Virus record (IMG/VR): IMGVR_UViG_3300023174_000033
Coordinates: 372,001 to 436,000 of that record
Length of the DNA: 64,000 nucleotides
DNA from: a virus
Strand: one strand, 5' to 3'
Under the pieces are notes generated by a model. That model had not been told where the DNA came from, did not search any database, and saw nothing but the letters and a program-made list of their open reading frames with translations. The translations under genes were made by a program, and so were the position numbers. Positions 36,087 through 44,116 of this stretch are shown piece after piece. Within the stretch, counting starts at the first letter, position 1. The number at the start of each line of letters is the position of its first letter.

Positions 36087-36584
36087 ATGTTCACACAAGA
36101 TATCACAACCGAAAAATCCAAAGTTATACTTTTGGTTGGCCCGCCTTTGAGTGGTAAGGATACTTTCTTGAAATCACAAGATATAACTGACTTTACAGTA
36201 ATTAGTAGAGACGATATTCTTATGTCTTTACATGATAATTCCTCTTATTCAGAAGCTTTTGATAAAGTAGATCAAAAAGAAGTAGATAGATTATTGAATA
36301 AAAAAATTCAAGATTCAATATCCAAGAAAGAGAATGTTATAATCAATATGACAAATCTTTCACCGAAATCAAGAAATAAGCATCTTTGCAAATTCGCAAA
36401 CACTGATTATTACAAAATTGCCATAGTCTTTCCAAAATTAGATTTGACCGATTATATAAATAGAAATGAGGGTAGGTCAATAAGTGAAAATAAGTTTATT
36501 CCTCTGCCTGTTATCAAAAATATGCTTGATAATTGGACTGATATTACAGATAGTGAAGGATTTGACACAATAATAAAACTTTAA
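36087..36584 (+). CDS. P-loop kinase resembling the 5'-kinase domain of polynucleotide kinase
   Basis: The 165-residue protein has Walker A GPPLSGKD at residues 18-25 and the downstream VISRDDILMSL, typical of the AAA_33 / T4 polynucleotide kinase type. The helical lid region follows (KKENVIINMTNLSPKSRNKH) with conserved Asn and Arg. There is no phosphatase domain. Likely activity is phosphorylation of a 5'-OH end of RNA or DNA, for instance in repair of tRNA cut by host defences. A zeta-toxin-like or small-molecule kinase is an alternative. Confidence 0.75.
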   Translation: MFTQDITTEKSKVILLVGPPLSGKDTFLKSQDITDFTVISRDDILMSLHDNSSYSEAFDKVDQKEVDRLLNKKIQDSISKKENVIINMTNLSPKSRNKHLCKFANTDYYKIAIVFPKLDLTDYINRNEGRSISENKFIPLPVIKNMLDNWTDITDSEGFDTIIKL

Positions 36585-36589
36585 AATAT

Positions 36590-37075
36590 ATGCCAAACTG
36601 GGTTAAAAACAAATTATTTATTCACGGACCATCTGATAAGGTTAAAAAATGCACACTTGATATCGCAAGTGATAGTGAGCACATTTCCTTTGAGAAAATC
36701 CTACCAAGACCAAAGGATATTGGTGATGGTTGGTACGATTGGAGTGTAGAAAATTGGGGTACTAAATGGGACGCCGCAGATACCTATGAAGATGATGAAG
36801 GATACATCTGTTTTGATACTGCTTGGTCCACTCCACATGAATTAATGGGTACACTTTCAGAGAGATATTCAGATTTACTTTTTGAGGTTAAGTTTGCGGA
36901 CGAAGATTTAGGTAATAATTGTGGAATGTATCAATTTAAAGATGGTGATGAAATTGAATTTATGTCCTATGGAATCGAGGAGGCTTGTGATATTTGGGGA
37001 TATGATATTGAGGAAATTTTCCCCGATATCAAACGAGACAGGCAAATCGACAGAATTATAGGTGATGACGAATGA
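36590..37075 (+). CDS. Api92/YubB-like ferredoxin-fold phage protein
   Basis: The start MPNWVKNKLFIHGP and the motif WSVENWGTKWDAAD at about residues 52-65 are hallmarks of a widespread phage and plasmid family with a ferredoxin-like fold. ICFDTAWSTPHELM follows, also typical. The function of this family is not established. The gene sits 5 bp after the kinase, and its TGA overlaps the ATG of the following secreted-protein gene. Confidence 0.8.
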   Translation: MPNWVKNKLFIHGPSDKVKKCTLDIASDSEHISFEKILPRPKDIGDGWYDWSVENWGTKWDAADTYEDDEGYICFDTAWSTPHELMGTLSERYSDLLFEVKFADEDLGNNCGMYQFKDGDEIEFMSYGIEEACDIWGYDIEEIFPDIKRDRQIDRIIGDDE

Positions 37076-37581
37076 AGATTTTTGTCCTAACCCTTTTGTT
37101 TCTATTATTCAGTACTTTTGGGTTTGGGCAAAGAGTAGGTACAGAAGTGCCAATTTTTGGAGTTGATAAGTTCAACAGTTTATCAAATGATGGAATTTTA
37201 ACTTTTGAGATAGATTGTAGAATGGCGGATTGTATATCTTATGTACAAATAATCGATATTGAAAAAATAAAAAAAAAGAAAAGCATTTGGGATAAAATTT
37301 ACGATTGGTGGTGGTTTAAGATTGTCAAAAGATTTGATTTCCAAACTGCTAAAAAATTCAATAAAGAAATCACCCAAGATGAATATTTTCTAAAAGATTT
37401 AGATGATGGTAAAGAACACATTTATATGAAATGTGAACTTATTACCTTAAAATCTTTATTTGGAAGAAAATCCTTGAAAAAAGGAATAAGAATAAACGTA
37501 ATTTCCATGTCGGGAAAGAAAATATACACAAGGGACTTTACACTGGACAAGTCAAAATTGATAGAATCTTTAGAACAATAG
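37072..37581 (+). CDS. Small secreted protein with signal peptide
   Basis: MKIFVLTLLFLLFSTFGFGQ is a clear signal peptide with cleavage likely before Gln or Arg. The mature part begins RVGTEVPIFGVDKF and contains CRMADCISYVQ and a Lys-rich segment (IEKIKKKKSIWDKIYDWWWF). The protein would be exported to the periplasm or outer membrane. It is translationally coupled to the Api92-like gene. Function unknown. Confidence 0.65.
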   Translation: MKIFVLTLLFLLFSTFGFGQRVGTEVPIFGVDKFNSLSNDGILTFEIDCRMADCISYVQIIDIEKIKKKKSIWDKIYDWWWFKIVKRFDFQTAKKFNKEITQDEYFLKDLDDGKEHIYMKCELITLKSLFGRKSLKKGIRINVISMSGKKIYTRDFTLDKSKLIESLEQ

Positions 37582-37603
37582 TCAAATAAATCATAGAACT
37601 ACC

Positions 37604-37948
37604 GTGTATAACAAATTAATAATTGCGCTGATTCTTCTAACAATTGGTCAAATTCTAGCTTATTTCCAACTACAAGGTCAGTTCATGTCAAATTGGTTTA
37701 AAAACAATCCTTTAATGGTTAGTTTATTGGGATTTCCAATTTCTTACATTTTAATAAAATCAACTCAATATTGTGCTGAAAGTTTCAATGGTCAAGTATG
37801 GCCTGGTAGACTAATTGGGTTTTCAATTGGAGCAATAGTTTTTGCTTTACTTTCTAAATTTCTCATGAATGAGGAATTAAATACAAAAACTGTGGTTTGT
37901 TTAGGACTCGCATCCCTAATTTTAATTATTCAGTTTTTTTGGAAATGA
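37604..37948 (+). CDS. Multi-pass membrane protein, 114 residues (GTG start)
   Basis: Four hydrophobic segments can be placed at about residues 4-23, 37-52, 67-85 and 94-112, so it is a small integral membrane protein. Motifs such as AESFNGQVWPGRLIGF lie in the loops. It resembles the small DMT-like membrane proteins of bacteria, but the match is weak. The start is GTG, 22 bp after the previous stop. Confidence 0.55.
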   Translation: MYNKLIIALILLTIGQILAYFQLQGQFMSNWFKNNPLMVSLLGFPISYILIKSTQYCAESFNGQVWPGRLIGFSIGAIVFALLSKFLMNEELNTKTVVCLGLASLILIIQFFWK

Positions 37949-38176
37949 TTAAATAACTTCCCAAAGTTCCTTTGTGTCCATATTTAATTTGGACATATCA
38001 TTATTCAAAAGTTTTAAAAGGTTTTCCATTTTTGATTCAAATAAAGGATATTCTTTATCCTTTACAATTTTTGAGAATCTACCATCATGTTGGATACCAT
38101 CAAATGGAAAATGAAATTCACCTTTCAAAAAAAATATTTGTGTACAAAGCTTCTCGAATTTTTCTATTTGATTCAT
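37949..38176 (-). CDS. Hypothetical protein, 75 residues
   Basis: I chose ATG 38176 (MNQIEKFEKLCTQIFFL) because a consensus promoter ends 4 bp upstream, giving a leaderless message. The product ends NMDTKELWEVI. It is helical and charged with no membrane segment. Its promoter lies inside the 3' end of the neighbouring tagged gene. Confidence 0.55.
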   Translation of the reverse strand: MNQIEKFEKLCTQIFFLKGEFHFPFDGIQHDGRFSKIVKDKEYPLFESKMENLLKLLNNDMSKLNMDTKELWEVI

Positions 38177-38180
38177 AATA

Positions 38181-38211
38181 CAAAGATACAATTATAAATC
38201 TGAAATTACAA
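38181..38211 (-). promoter_or_regulatory. Leaderless-type promoter for 37949-38176
   Basis: TTG (38209-38211), a 20-bp spacer and TATCTTTG (38181-38188) on the minus strand match the consensus and directly precede the ATG at 38176. Confidence 0.7.
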
Positions 38212-39022
38212 TAGTTTTTACAACTTTTATTCCAACGTCTCCAGGCAGTATTGTAATCACTAAAATTTCATTGTTATTGTTTTTCATAATACCATCTACA
38301 TCAATCACAATAATAATAGAAACATTATACTCTTCAAAATAAAATGAATATCTACCAGATACTAAAATTTCCTTTCCAATCATTGATGGGAATATCTTAT
38401 CTAAAAACCTTTTGAATATCCCATTGAAATGTTTTATTGATTGAAATGAACTTCTTTCAGCAATTCTTTTAGTTAAGTCATGTTCTGATGTATTATACCA
38501 CTTTACTTTGAATAATAACTTTTTACCATTCCACCTTTGTTTACAAGTATGCTGACTTACAAGTTTAACATCTGGTTCAGCTGGTGGTGGATTTAATTCT
38601 TTTGGTAGGTCTTTTATTAGATCAGCTAGTCTTGCTTCATTAACTTCAAGTGTGTCACTTAACATTTGTTTAACACCGTCCAACCCATCACACTTATAAT
38701 AATAACTATCAAATGTATTTTGATTGTAATCTTCAATAAAATACCAATCGTCATCATAGTGGAAAATGAAAATGACTTGATCTTTATTTATTGAAGTGTG
38801 GTAATATTCACTTGTGTTTGTTTGATAAATTTGTACTTTTGGCCAGTCTGGTGTTTTGTTGGATGGATCAAATATTTTTTTGAACAATCTTTCCAATCTT
38901 AATCTTTCTGATTCATTTACCCCATCATATTTAATTTTTGATGTTATATCACTGAATTTTCCCCTAGTAATTTTCTCATATTCACCACTACCAAATACAT
39001 CAAAACTTTCCAAATATTTCAT
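38192..39022 (-). CDS. Two-domain member of the MKYLKxFE-tagged family
   Basis: The N-terminus MKYLESFDVFGSGEY is the tag. Residues about 30-135 hold the family domain and end with YYYKCDGLDGVKQML, the conserved Tyr-Lys/Glu-Cys-Asp motif. Unlike its relatives it continues for another 140 residues, with a Pro-rich linker (PKELNPPPAEPD) and a second domain containing HDLTKRIAERSSFQSIKHF. That second part is reminiscent of a phage protein with a carboxylate-rich beta core. It is preceded by a terminator-separated unit upstream. Function unknown. Confidence 0.65.
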   Translation of the reverse strand: MKYLESFDVFGSGEYEKITRGKFSDITSKIKYDGVNESERLRLERLFKKIFDPSNKTPDWPKVQIYQTNTSEYYHTSINKDQVIFIFHYDDDWYFIEDYNQNTFDSYYYKCDGLDGVKQMLSDTLEVNEARLADLIKDLPKELNPPPAEPDVKLVSQHTCKQRWNGKKLLFKVKWYNTSEHDLTKRIAERSSFQSIKHFNGIFKRFLDKIFPSMIGKEILVSGRYSFYFEEYNVSIIIVIDVDGIMKNNNNEILVITILPGDVGIKVVKTIVISDL

Positions 39023-39035
39023 CAGTTTATATATT

Positions 39036-39066
39036 AAAAAAACCCTCTGATTTCTCAGAGGGTTTT
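39036..39066 (-). terminator. Terminator of 39069-39581
   Basis: The hairpin CCCTCTGA/TCAGAGGG with loop TTTC, followed by an A/T run, lies 3 bp after the stop of the secreted-protein gene. Confidence 0.8.
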
Positions 39067-39068
39067 GA

Positions 39069-39581
39069 TTATTTATATCCTATTCCAAAGGCGACGACTT
39101 TGTCTTTTATAGATATTTGTTCTTGTTTGGAAAAATCCCATTCAATAACATAAGTGCCACTCTTACTAGCCAAAAAATCAAAGGTCTTTTTATTCTTGTC
39201 ACCTTTGTTTGATAAGAATAGTTTTCCATCGGCATCATATAAATTTATAGTCACAGGATGGGTGAACCCTGTTGATAAATCAACAATTCTGTATGGCTCA
39301 TTTGAATAAAGATCAAATGTAGCTTTTACAATAGCTTTATCCTTAAATTTACTATAGTCCTGTGATACAGAAGATTCATACTTATACTCACCTAACTTTT
39401 TTATACAATCATATTTTATAGTTCTACCACCATCAATTTGGTAAAAATCCATAAAAGAAGCAGAAATCTGAAATTCCTGATTCACAACATTCTCAAATTT
39501 GGGATCACTTACCCTAAACTGACTGTAGATGGATGTAACAATTAGAGTCACCAAGGCCATCAAAAACGAATTGTTTTTCAT
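39069..39581 (-). CDS. Small secreted protein, 170 residues
   Basis: The signal peptide MKNNSFLMALVTLIVTSIYS is followed by a beta-rich mature part. The C-terminal section (GKLFLSNKGDKNKKTFDFL, KSGTYVIEWDF) reads like one immunoglobulin-like or jelly-roll sandwich, similar to C-terminal domains of exported Bacteroidota proteins. A terminator follows the gene. A periplasmic or surface location is expected and the role is unknown. Confidence 0.6.
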   Translation of the reverse strand: MKNNSFLMALVTLIVTSIYSQFRVSDPKFENVVNQEFQISASFMDFYQIDGGRTIKYDCIKKLGEYKYESSVSQDYSKFKDKAIVKATFDLYSNEPYRIVDLSTGFTHPVTINLYDADGKLFLSNKGDKNKKTFDFLASKSGTYVIEWDFSKQEQISIKDKVVAFGIGYK

Positions 39582-39714
39582 AACTTTAATTTTCTTTTTA
39601 GTCCAATAAATAATATGGGATATACTATATATTTTAGCTATGCGTCGGTAAAAAATCTACCCTCCACTAATTTTTAAAATTAGCAATATGAGTAAAAAAA
39701 TAAATTAAAATAAA

Positions 39715-40155
39715 CTAAAAATTTTCCTTTAAACACTCCTCAACACCTTCGATAGTATCACAAACCCACATTCTTGAATTTACATTTCTTGAACCAGGTG
39801 TCTCTGGTATAAAACATTCAATCAACCATATATCATCTTCCAGTTTTTGAATAACCAGATCGCATTTAAAAGGTATATCTAAATCAAAAACATATTCCCT
39901 TCTGTAATCAGTTAAACCTTCTCTATGAGTCATTTCATACTTTTGTTTATCTACATGAGCTAATGGAAATCCTTTGGATCTAATATACTCCTCTACAAAT
40001 CTATCTAAATTTTTATCTTCTTTTGGTGTTATATCATCTTGGTGACCCCAATATTCTAATTGTTCATAACTATGGGCAGTTAATCTATTATAGATCTTTC
40101 CTTCTAATTTATCATATGCTGATAGATTTTCATTAAATCTTTTTAAGTATTTCAT
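39715..40155 (-). CDS. MKYLKxFE-tagged family protein, last gene of a five-gene tandem operon
   Basis: I chose ATG 40155, which overlaps the upstream TGA (ATGA), giving MKYLKRFNENLSAYD. The middle contains DYRREYVFDLDIPFKCDLVIQ and DDIWLIECFIPE. The C-terminus has WVCDTIEGVEECLKENF, the family's Cys-Asp motif. It is the most divergent of the five operon members. Confidence 0.65.
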   Translation of the reverse strand: MKYLKRFNENLSAYDKLEGKIYNRLTAHSYEQLEYWGHQDDITPKEDKNLDRFVEEYIRSKGFPLAHVDKQKYEMTHREGLTDYRREYVFDLDIPFKCDLVIQKLEDDIWLIECFIPETPGSRNVNSRMWVCDTIEGVEECLKENF

Positions 40156-40589
40156 AACCACTTATCAAGTAATATTTTAAGTGAATCAAATTCATCACAT
40201 TCATAGTATTCAGAAAATCCATCAATTGTAGTTTCTTCATCAAAAATATCATCACCTTGAAATATACGAACATAATACCAATCATCCTTATTTTTGTAAC
40301 AATCAAAACAAATTAAATTAGCATTTCCACCATTTGAATACATATAAATAACAAAATTATCTGGAAGTTCTTTTTTATCCGAAGTGAATCTGTTGTAGAT
40401 AAAACTAGAACGATTATTATATTCCACATCTTCTATTTTTCTACTCTTATCAAATACAGATTCTAAATATAAAAGTTCTTTTTCAGTAAAATAATCTCTT
40501 GTCTTTTTTTCTGGATAAAAATCTTCATAGGAAATATTTTTAGGTTCAGCAGGTCCAAACATATTTTCAAATAACTTTAGATATTTCAT
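40152..40589 (-). CDS. MKYLKxFE-tagged family protein
   Basis: The tag is MKYLKLFENMFGPAEPKNIS, and the extension FGPAEPK is shared with two neighbours. The core includes FTEKELLYLESVFDKS and NKDDWYYVRIFQGD, where the aromatic D-x-W-x-x-V step is conserved across the family. The C-terminus is EYYECDEFDSLKILL. ATGA overlaps occur on both sides. A soluble cytoplasmic or packaged protein is expected. Confidence 0.65.
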   Translation of the reverse strand: MKYLKLFENMFGPAEPKNISYEDFYPEKKTRDYFTEKELLYLESVFDKSRKIEDVEYNNRSSFIYNRFTSDKKELPDNFVIYMYSNGGNANLICFDCYKNKDDWYYVRIFQGDDIFDEETTIDGFSEYYECDEFDSLKILLDKWL

Positions 40590-41035
40590 TTAAGTTTAGC
40601 TTCTTTTTTTAAAAGATTTAATAAACAATCAAACCCATCACATTCATAATATTCTTCATAACCTTCAAAATATCCTTCATCACTATCCCAATTATCTTGA
40701 TAAAAACTTACTAAAAACCATTCATCTTTACATTTTTGGACATGAACTTCAAATGGATATGGATTGCCTTCATCATAAGTTGGTAGATAAAAAGTTAAAT
40801 AAGTAAGACCAATTCTGTAATAATCAACTTTTTCACTTAATCCAAGATTATCCCATTCTTCTTCTTCCATATGGCAACGGTCACTATCTTCCATTAAATT
40901 AACAAGGGTTTCCATTTCAGATTTACTGAAAAACTCCTTACCCAAAGATTTTAAAAGTCTTGACCATTCACTATTGGTGATTTTTTTTGGTTCAGCAGCT
41001 CCAAATATGCTTTCAAATCTTTTTAAGTATTTCAT
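40586..41035 (-). CDS. MKYLKxFE-tagged family protein, close paralogue of 41473-41898
   Basis: The tag is MKYLKRFESIFGAAEPKKIT. The core has KSEMETLVNLMEDS, VDYYRIGLTYLTFYLP and DEWFLVSFYQDNW, and the C-terminus is YYECDGFDCLLNLLKK. The match to the operon's first gene runs nearly end to end (IGLTYLT, FEVHVQKC, SFYQD), so the two are a recent duplicate pair separated by one other paralogue. Confidence 0.65.
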   Translation of the reverse strand: MKYLKRFESIFGAAEPKKITNSEWSRLLKSLGKEFFSKSEMETLVNLMEDSDRCHMEEEEWDNLGLSEKVDYYRIGLTYLTFYLPTYDEGNPYPFEVHVQKCKDEWFLVSFYQDNWDSDEGYFEGYEEYYECDGFDCLLNLLKKEAKLK

Positions 41036-41469
41036 AGGTTTAAAAGTTCTTCTAATTTTTCTATTAAGTCTTCAAATGTGCTACATTCGAACTTTCTAAC
41101 AACCTCATCACCACCTTTTTCATCAAATTCAGCATAACCCAAATAAAACCAATCAGGATCATCCACCTTATCCCTTTTTGAAATTTCAATTGCTTTTACA
41201 ATATATTTCCCCCTTGGGTAGTTACTGGTTTTCTCTACTTTTCTAAAATCATTAATAGTATAATGGGTCTTATCATAATTTAATTCCAATAACCTATCAT
41301 ATTCTAAACTCAATTCATACCTTCTTATAAAATCAGACATCTGTTCTATTTCAGAAGTGGTGAATTCTGATAAAGTAACTGACCTTGAATTCACCCTTCT
41401 CCACCAATCATCGAAGTCGAGTTCAGTTGAACCAGAATAAAAGTTTTCAAATCTTTTTAAGTATTTCAT
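41032..41469 (-). CDS. MKYLKxFE-tagged family protein
   Basis: The tag is MKYLKRFENFYSGSTELDFD. The core has FTTSEIEQMSDFIRRYE, DDPDWFYLGYAEFD and a C-terminal KFECSTFEDLIEKLEELLN. The Cys of the YECD motif is retained but the Asp is replaced by Ser-Thr. It is coupled by ATGA overlap to the next gene downstream. Confidence 0.65.
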   Translation of the reverse strand: MKYLKRFENFYSGSTELDFDDWWRRVNSRSVTLSEFTTSEIEQMSDFIRRYELSLEYDRLLELNYDKTHYTINDFRKVEKTSNYPRGKYIVKAIEISKRDKVDDPDWFYLGYAEFDEKGGDEVVRKFECSTFEDLIEKLEELLNL

Positions 41470-41472
41470 AGT

Positions 41473-41898
41473 TTATTGTATTTTTAATAAGTTCAAAACA
41501 GAATCAAACCCATCACATTCATAATATTCTTCATACTCATAGTAAACTTCCCCTTCTTCATCTTGATACTCATCTTGATAAAAACTAACCATAAACCATT
41601 CATCTGGACACTTTTGTATATGAACCTCTATTGGTAGAGGATTAACATCACCACCTCCAATATAATAAGTTAGATAAGTAAGACCAATAACAAAATTATC
41701 TAACTTTTCACTCCAACCAAGATTATCCCATACTACTTGTTCTCGACCACTACTTTCCATTAAGTCAATCAAAGTTTTATGCTCTGATTTGGTAAAGAAA
41801 TCTTTTCCAGATTTAATTTTAATTGACCATTGACGTTCACTTATCTGTTTAGCTTCAGCAGGTCCAAACATAGATTCAAATAATTTCAGATATTTCAT
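41473..41898 (-). CDS. MKYLKxFE-tagged family protein, first gene of the operon
   Basis: I chose ATG 41898 because it restores the tag (MKYLKLFESMFGPAEAK). A longer frame would add 11 residues that no relative has. The core has KSEHKTLIDLMESSG, VIGLTYLTYYIGGG, DEWFMVSFYQDEY, and ends YYECDGFDSVLNLLK. The whole operon reads away from the + strand membrane genes at 41963. Confidence 0.65.
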   Translation of the reverse strand: MKYLKLFESMFGPAEAKQISERQWSIKIKSGKDFFTKSEHKTLIDLMESSGREQVVWDNLGWSEKLDNFVIGLTYLTYYIGGGDVNPLPIEVHIQKCPDEWFMVSFYQDEYQDEEGEVYYEYEEYYECDGFDSVLNLLKIQ

Positions 41899-41962
41899 TA
41901 AGTATATATTAAAATTTTTTATATTTTGCAAAACATTAGAAATAACAAGAATATAAGGTGAT

Positions 41963-42265
41963 ATGTTAAATTTTTATATTTTTTTCGTTTGTTTGATTGT
42001 ATCGAGTAGTATCTATTCCCTAAAGGATTGGAGAATATACCATTACGCTTATATCAATTTAAAGTTTTATAAGTTTGAAAATTTATTCAAAATGAAAATT
42101 GCCAATGATGGTGCAAAAAATGAATTTATAGTTTTTTCCGATTTTAACTATAAAATCAATTATGAAACCTATCTTCAATTTGATATTTGGACTTTATTAG
42201 ATTTTCACAAACTCTATTGGATTTTTAAATTCAGATCCAGAGCTAAAGACATGGGATTAGTATGA
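41963..42265 (+). CDS. Small membrane-anchored protein, 100 residues
   Basis: An N-terminal hydrophobic helix (MLNFYIFFVCLIVSSSIYSL) is followed by basic and aromatic text (WRIYHYAYINLKFYKFEN) and the C-terminal LLDFHKLYWIFKFRSRAK. A similar ending (YSLYWLLKFDRYFK) occurs in the membrane protein at 57709-58098, suggesting distant kinship. Its TGA overlaps the ATG of the next gene. Confidence 0.55.
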   Translation: MLNFYIFFVCLIVSSSIYSLKDWRIYHYAYINLKFYKFENLFKMKIANDGAKNEFIVFSDFNYKINYETYLQFDIWTLLDFHKLYWIFKFRSRAKDMGLV

Positions 42266-42588
42266 TTAATGCAGTAAGTATAATTAACTTTCTACTATTC
42301 ATTTGGTTTAATACAGATGCATTCACTGTATATTTTAAACATCTTGCCTTCTTAAAAATCAAAGAATATAAAGATTACATTAAAATAAACCCAAGGATAA
42401 ACTATCCAAATTGGATTTTTCTACAAACCCCAAACTTTTTGACAAAGCTTCTCAGTTGTAAACCGTGTCTTTGTTTCTTTTTTTGTTTATTCAGTCATAT
42501 TTATTTTAATTACGATTTTTTTGGGTTCATTCAAACTTATTTAATCTCATATATAAGTTATAGAACCCTTGATAAATATGTCTATTAG
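42262..42588 (+). CDS. Small aromatic-rich membrane protein, 108 residues
   Basis: The protein has hydrophobic stretches at about residues 5-25 and 68-95, the second very rich in Phe and Cys (CLCFFFCLFSHIYF). It is coupled to the preceding membrane gene by an ATGA overlap. Topology and role are unknown. Confidence 0.5.
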   Translation: MINAVSIINFLLFIWFNTDAFTVYFKHLAFLKIKEYKDYIKINPRINYPNWIFLQTPNFLTKLLSCKPCLCFFFCLFSHIYFNYDFFGFIQTYLISYISYRTLDKYVY

Positions 42589-42880
42589 TGCTAAAATAAC
42601 TAGAACTCTGATAATTGATACCCCAAATAAACTTTATCAGATTCTAGACGAACATAAAGATTTGGTTGAAAAATCAATAGAATTGAAAGTTTTCATGGAC
42701 CAAATGAATCTATCAATTCAAGGTTGTGATTGTGATTCATTTGAATATGTAGGTGGTGCGATAAGTATTTATCTTGATTTGGGTAAAATAAAAGAGGAAG
42801 ATAAAGTTCTTCTAAAATATAAAATCGGTTGTGATAAAATAATTTTCAAAATGAAAGATCAAATTTTATTTGAATATTAA
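42578..42880 (+). CDS. Hypothetical protein, 100 residues
   Basis: I chose ATG 42578 (MSISAKITRTLIIDTP), with an 11-bp overlap into the membrane gene upstream. The text ILDEHKDLVEKSIELKVF and GCDCDSFEYVGGAISIYLDL suggests a compact alpha/beta fold. The promoter of the next gene is embedded in its last codons. Unknown function. Confidence 0.55.
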   Translation: MSISAKITRTLIIDTPNKLYQILDEHKDLVEKSIELKVFMDQMNLSIQGCDCDSFEYVGGAISIYLDLGKIKEEDKVLLKYKIGCDKIIFKMKDQILFEY

Positions 42881-42900
42881 AAAAAAAATTATTACCTTTG
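42869..42900 (+). promoter_or_regulatory. Promoter for 42909-43139
   Basis: TTTG (42869-42872), a 20-bp spacer and TACCTTTG (42893-42900) match the consensus. The ATG at 42909 is 8 bp downstream, so any leader is minimal. Confidence 0.75.
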
Positions 42901-42908
42901 TGAAAGAT

Positions 42909-43139
42909 ATGACAAACACGGAATTAGCAAGACACATTTACTTCTACTCAAAGAGTTGTAAATCTGAACTACCATCTGGCCAGACTTGGAGTGATCATGA
43001 TGATAAACTGGCAATTAATTACATAGCGAATCTTATGGAACTGCATTTTGAACCACAAAATCATCTCGGTTCAAAAGGGTTTGAGTCCATACCTACTAGA
43101 AATAATAATAATGAAAATTCTCCTATCTTCGGTTGTTAA
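42909..43139 (+). CDS. Hypothetical protein, 76 residues
   Basis: I chose ATG 42909 (MTNTELARHIYFYSKSC) since an upstream in-frame start would lie within the promoter. The remainder contains DKLAINYIANLMELHFEPQ and an Asn-rich end (TRNNNNENSPIFGC). It may be a small phage regulatory protein. There is no recognisable domain. Confidence 0.5.
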   Translation: MTNTELARHIYFYSKSCKSELPSGQTWSDHDDKLAINYIANLMELHFEPQNHLGSKGFESIPTRNNNNENSPIFGC

Positions 43140-43153
43140 AAAAAAATACTATT

Positions 43154-43366
43154 ATGTCAGATAAACTAAAGTACTCTCTTAATTCTTACGCAGTTTGGTG
43201 TCTTGTTGGTTACCTCCTTATGGCTTTTTTCAATTGGGATTTTAATGCCGGAAATTGGCCAGTTGGTTTTAGGTTCGTTTATATCTTATTTGGACCAGTA
43301 TTAGGTGTTTTTATCGGAATTATTATATTCCTCTGGGATAAATTTGAAGAAGAATTCTCTAAATAA
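43154..43366 (+). CDS. Small two-pass membrane protein, 70 residues
   Basis: From ATG 43154 the frame has hydrophobic segments AVWCLVGYLLMAFFNW (about 13-28) and FVYILFGPVLGVFIGIIIFLW (about 41-61), then a charged C-terminus (DKFEEEFSK). The double-helix hairpin layout is common in phage membrane proteins. Its 3' 66 bp overlap the convergent reductase gene. Confidence 0.55.
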   Translation: MSDKLKYSLNSYAVWCLVGYLLMAFFNWDFNAGNWPVGFRFVYILFGPVLGVFIGIIIFLWDKFEEEFSK

Positions 43367-44074
43367 TAAAACACTCTCCTTTAGTAACTTAACAAATTTG
43401 GTTTGGAAGTCTTTAGCGTCTTGCTTGTATCCTGACTTTGTTTCATCTTTAACATCATCAGTCCACTGATAAGACCAAAATAATTGAGGTGGGGTTTTGA
43501 ATCCAAAAAAATTCAAGACCTCTTTTTCATGTTTTACAGCTTCTGCGCCATTCCAGTTGTGTCCAACCGAAATAACTCCACATTCAATGTCCTTTAGTAT
43601 ATTTGACTCTCCTAAAGTAGCATGTCTGTTTTCTAACCAAGTCAACCTTTCAATCAATTTGGAGTAAACAGCATTCATTTTGCCCCATCTAATTGACCCG
43701 AAGAATATAACCGCATCGGATTCTAATAAATCATTGACAACTTTATATAATTCGTCGTCTTTGTGGTTATACGAAGCCCAACATCTATGTACACCGGTTT
43801 TATCTTTACCATTTTTCAGTAAAGCTCCTTTCAAACCACAATTATTCCCATCTTTATGACTTACATTACCCTCACACTCATAAATCTTCAATTTTGAAAC
43901 GTCTATTATAGTGACTTTATTTGGTCCTAACTTTTCTTGTAAAAGATAAGCTAATTGTGAAGATTTTGGAATATCATCACTGTGTCCATCCCACCGGTTT
44001 GAGGTCAATAAGAAAAGACATTTTTCTTTATCCTTTAAGTAATTGAGGGTTTTATTGAATTTTTCTTTAGACAT
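43301..44074 (-). CDS. Flavodoxin-fold reductase-like protein (second copy)
   Basis: The N-terminal KCLFLLTSNRWDGHSDDIPKSS is an FMN-loop-like segment. YECEGNVSHKDGNNCGLKG replaces the CxGC box, and DAVIFFGSIRWGKMNAVYSKLIERL is the second flavin-binding region. At 257 residues it is similar in size to the protein at 24711-25526 but clearly diverged. It probably binds FMN; its electron partner and substrate are unknown. A divergent promoter for the + strand gene lies just upstream. Confidence 0.72.
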   Translation of the reverse strand: MSKEKFNKTLNYLKDKEKCLFLLTSNRWDGHSDDIPKSSQLAYLLQEKLGPNKVTIIDVSKLKIYECEGNVSHKDGNNCGLKGALLKNGKDKTGVHRCWASYNHKDDELYKVVNDLLESDAVIFFGSIRWGKMNAVYSKLIERLTWLENRHATLGESNILKDIECGVISVGHNWNGAEAVKHEKEVLNFFGFKTPPQLFWSYQWTDDVKDETKSGYKQDAKDFQTKFVKLLKESVLLFREFFFKFIPEEYNNSDKNT

Positions 44075-44076
44075 AT

Positions 44077-44108
44077 ATTGTATATATAAAGTATATTTTA
44101 TATCTTTG
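44077..44108 (+). promoter_or_regulatory. Promoter for 44117-44308
   Basis: TTG (44078-44080), a 20-bp spacer and TATCTTTG (44101-44108) match the consensus and lie 8 bp before the ATG at 44117. Confidence 0.75.
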
Positions 44109-44116
44109 TATTAATT

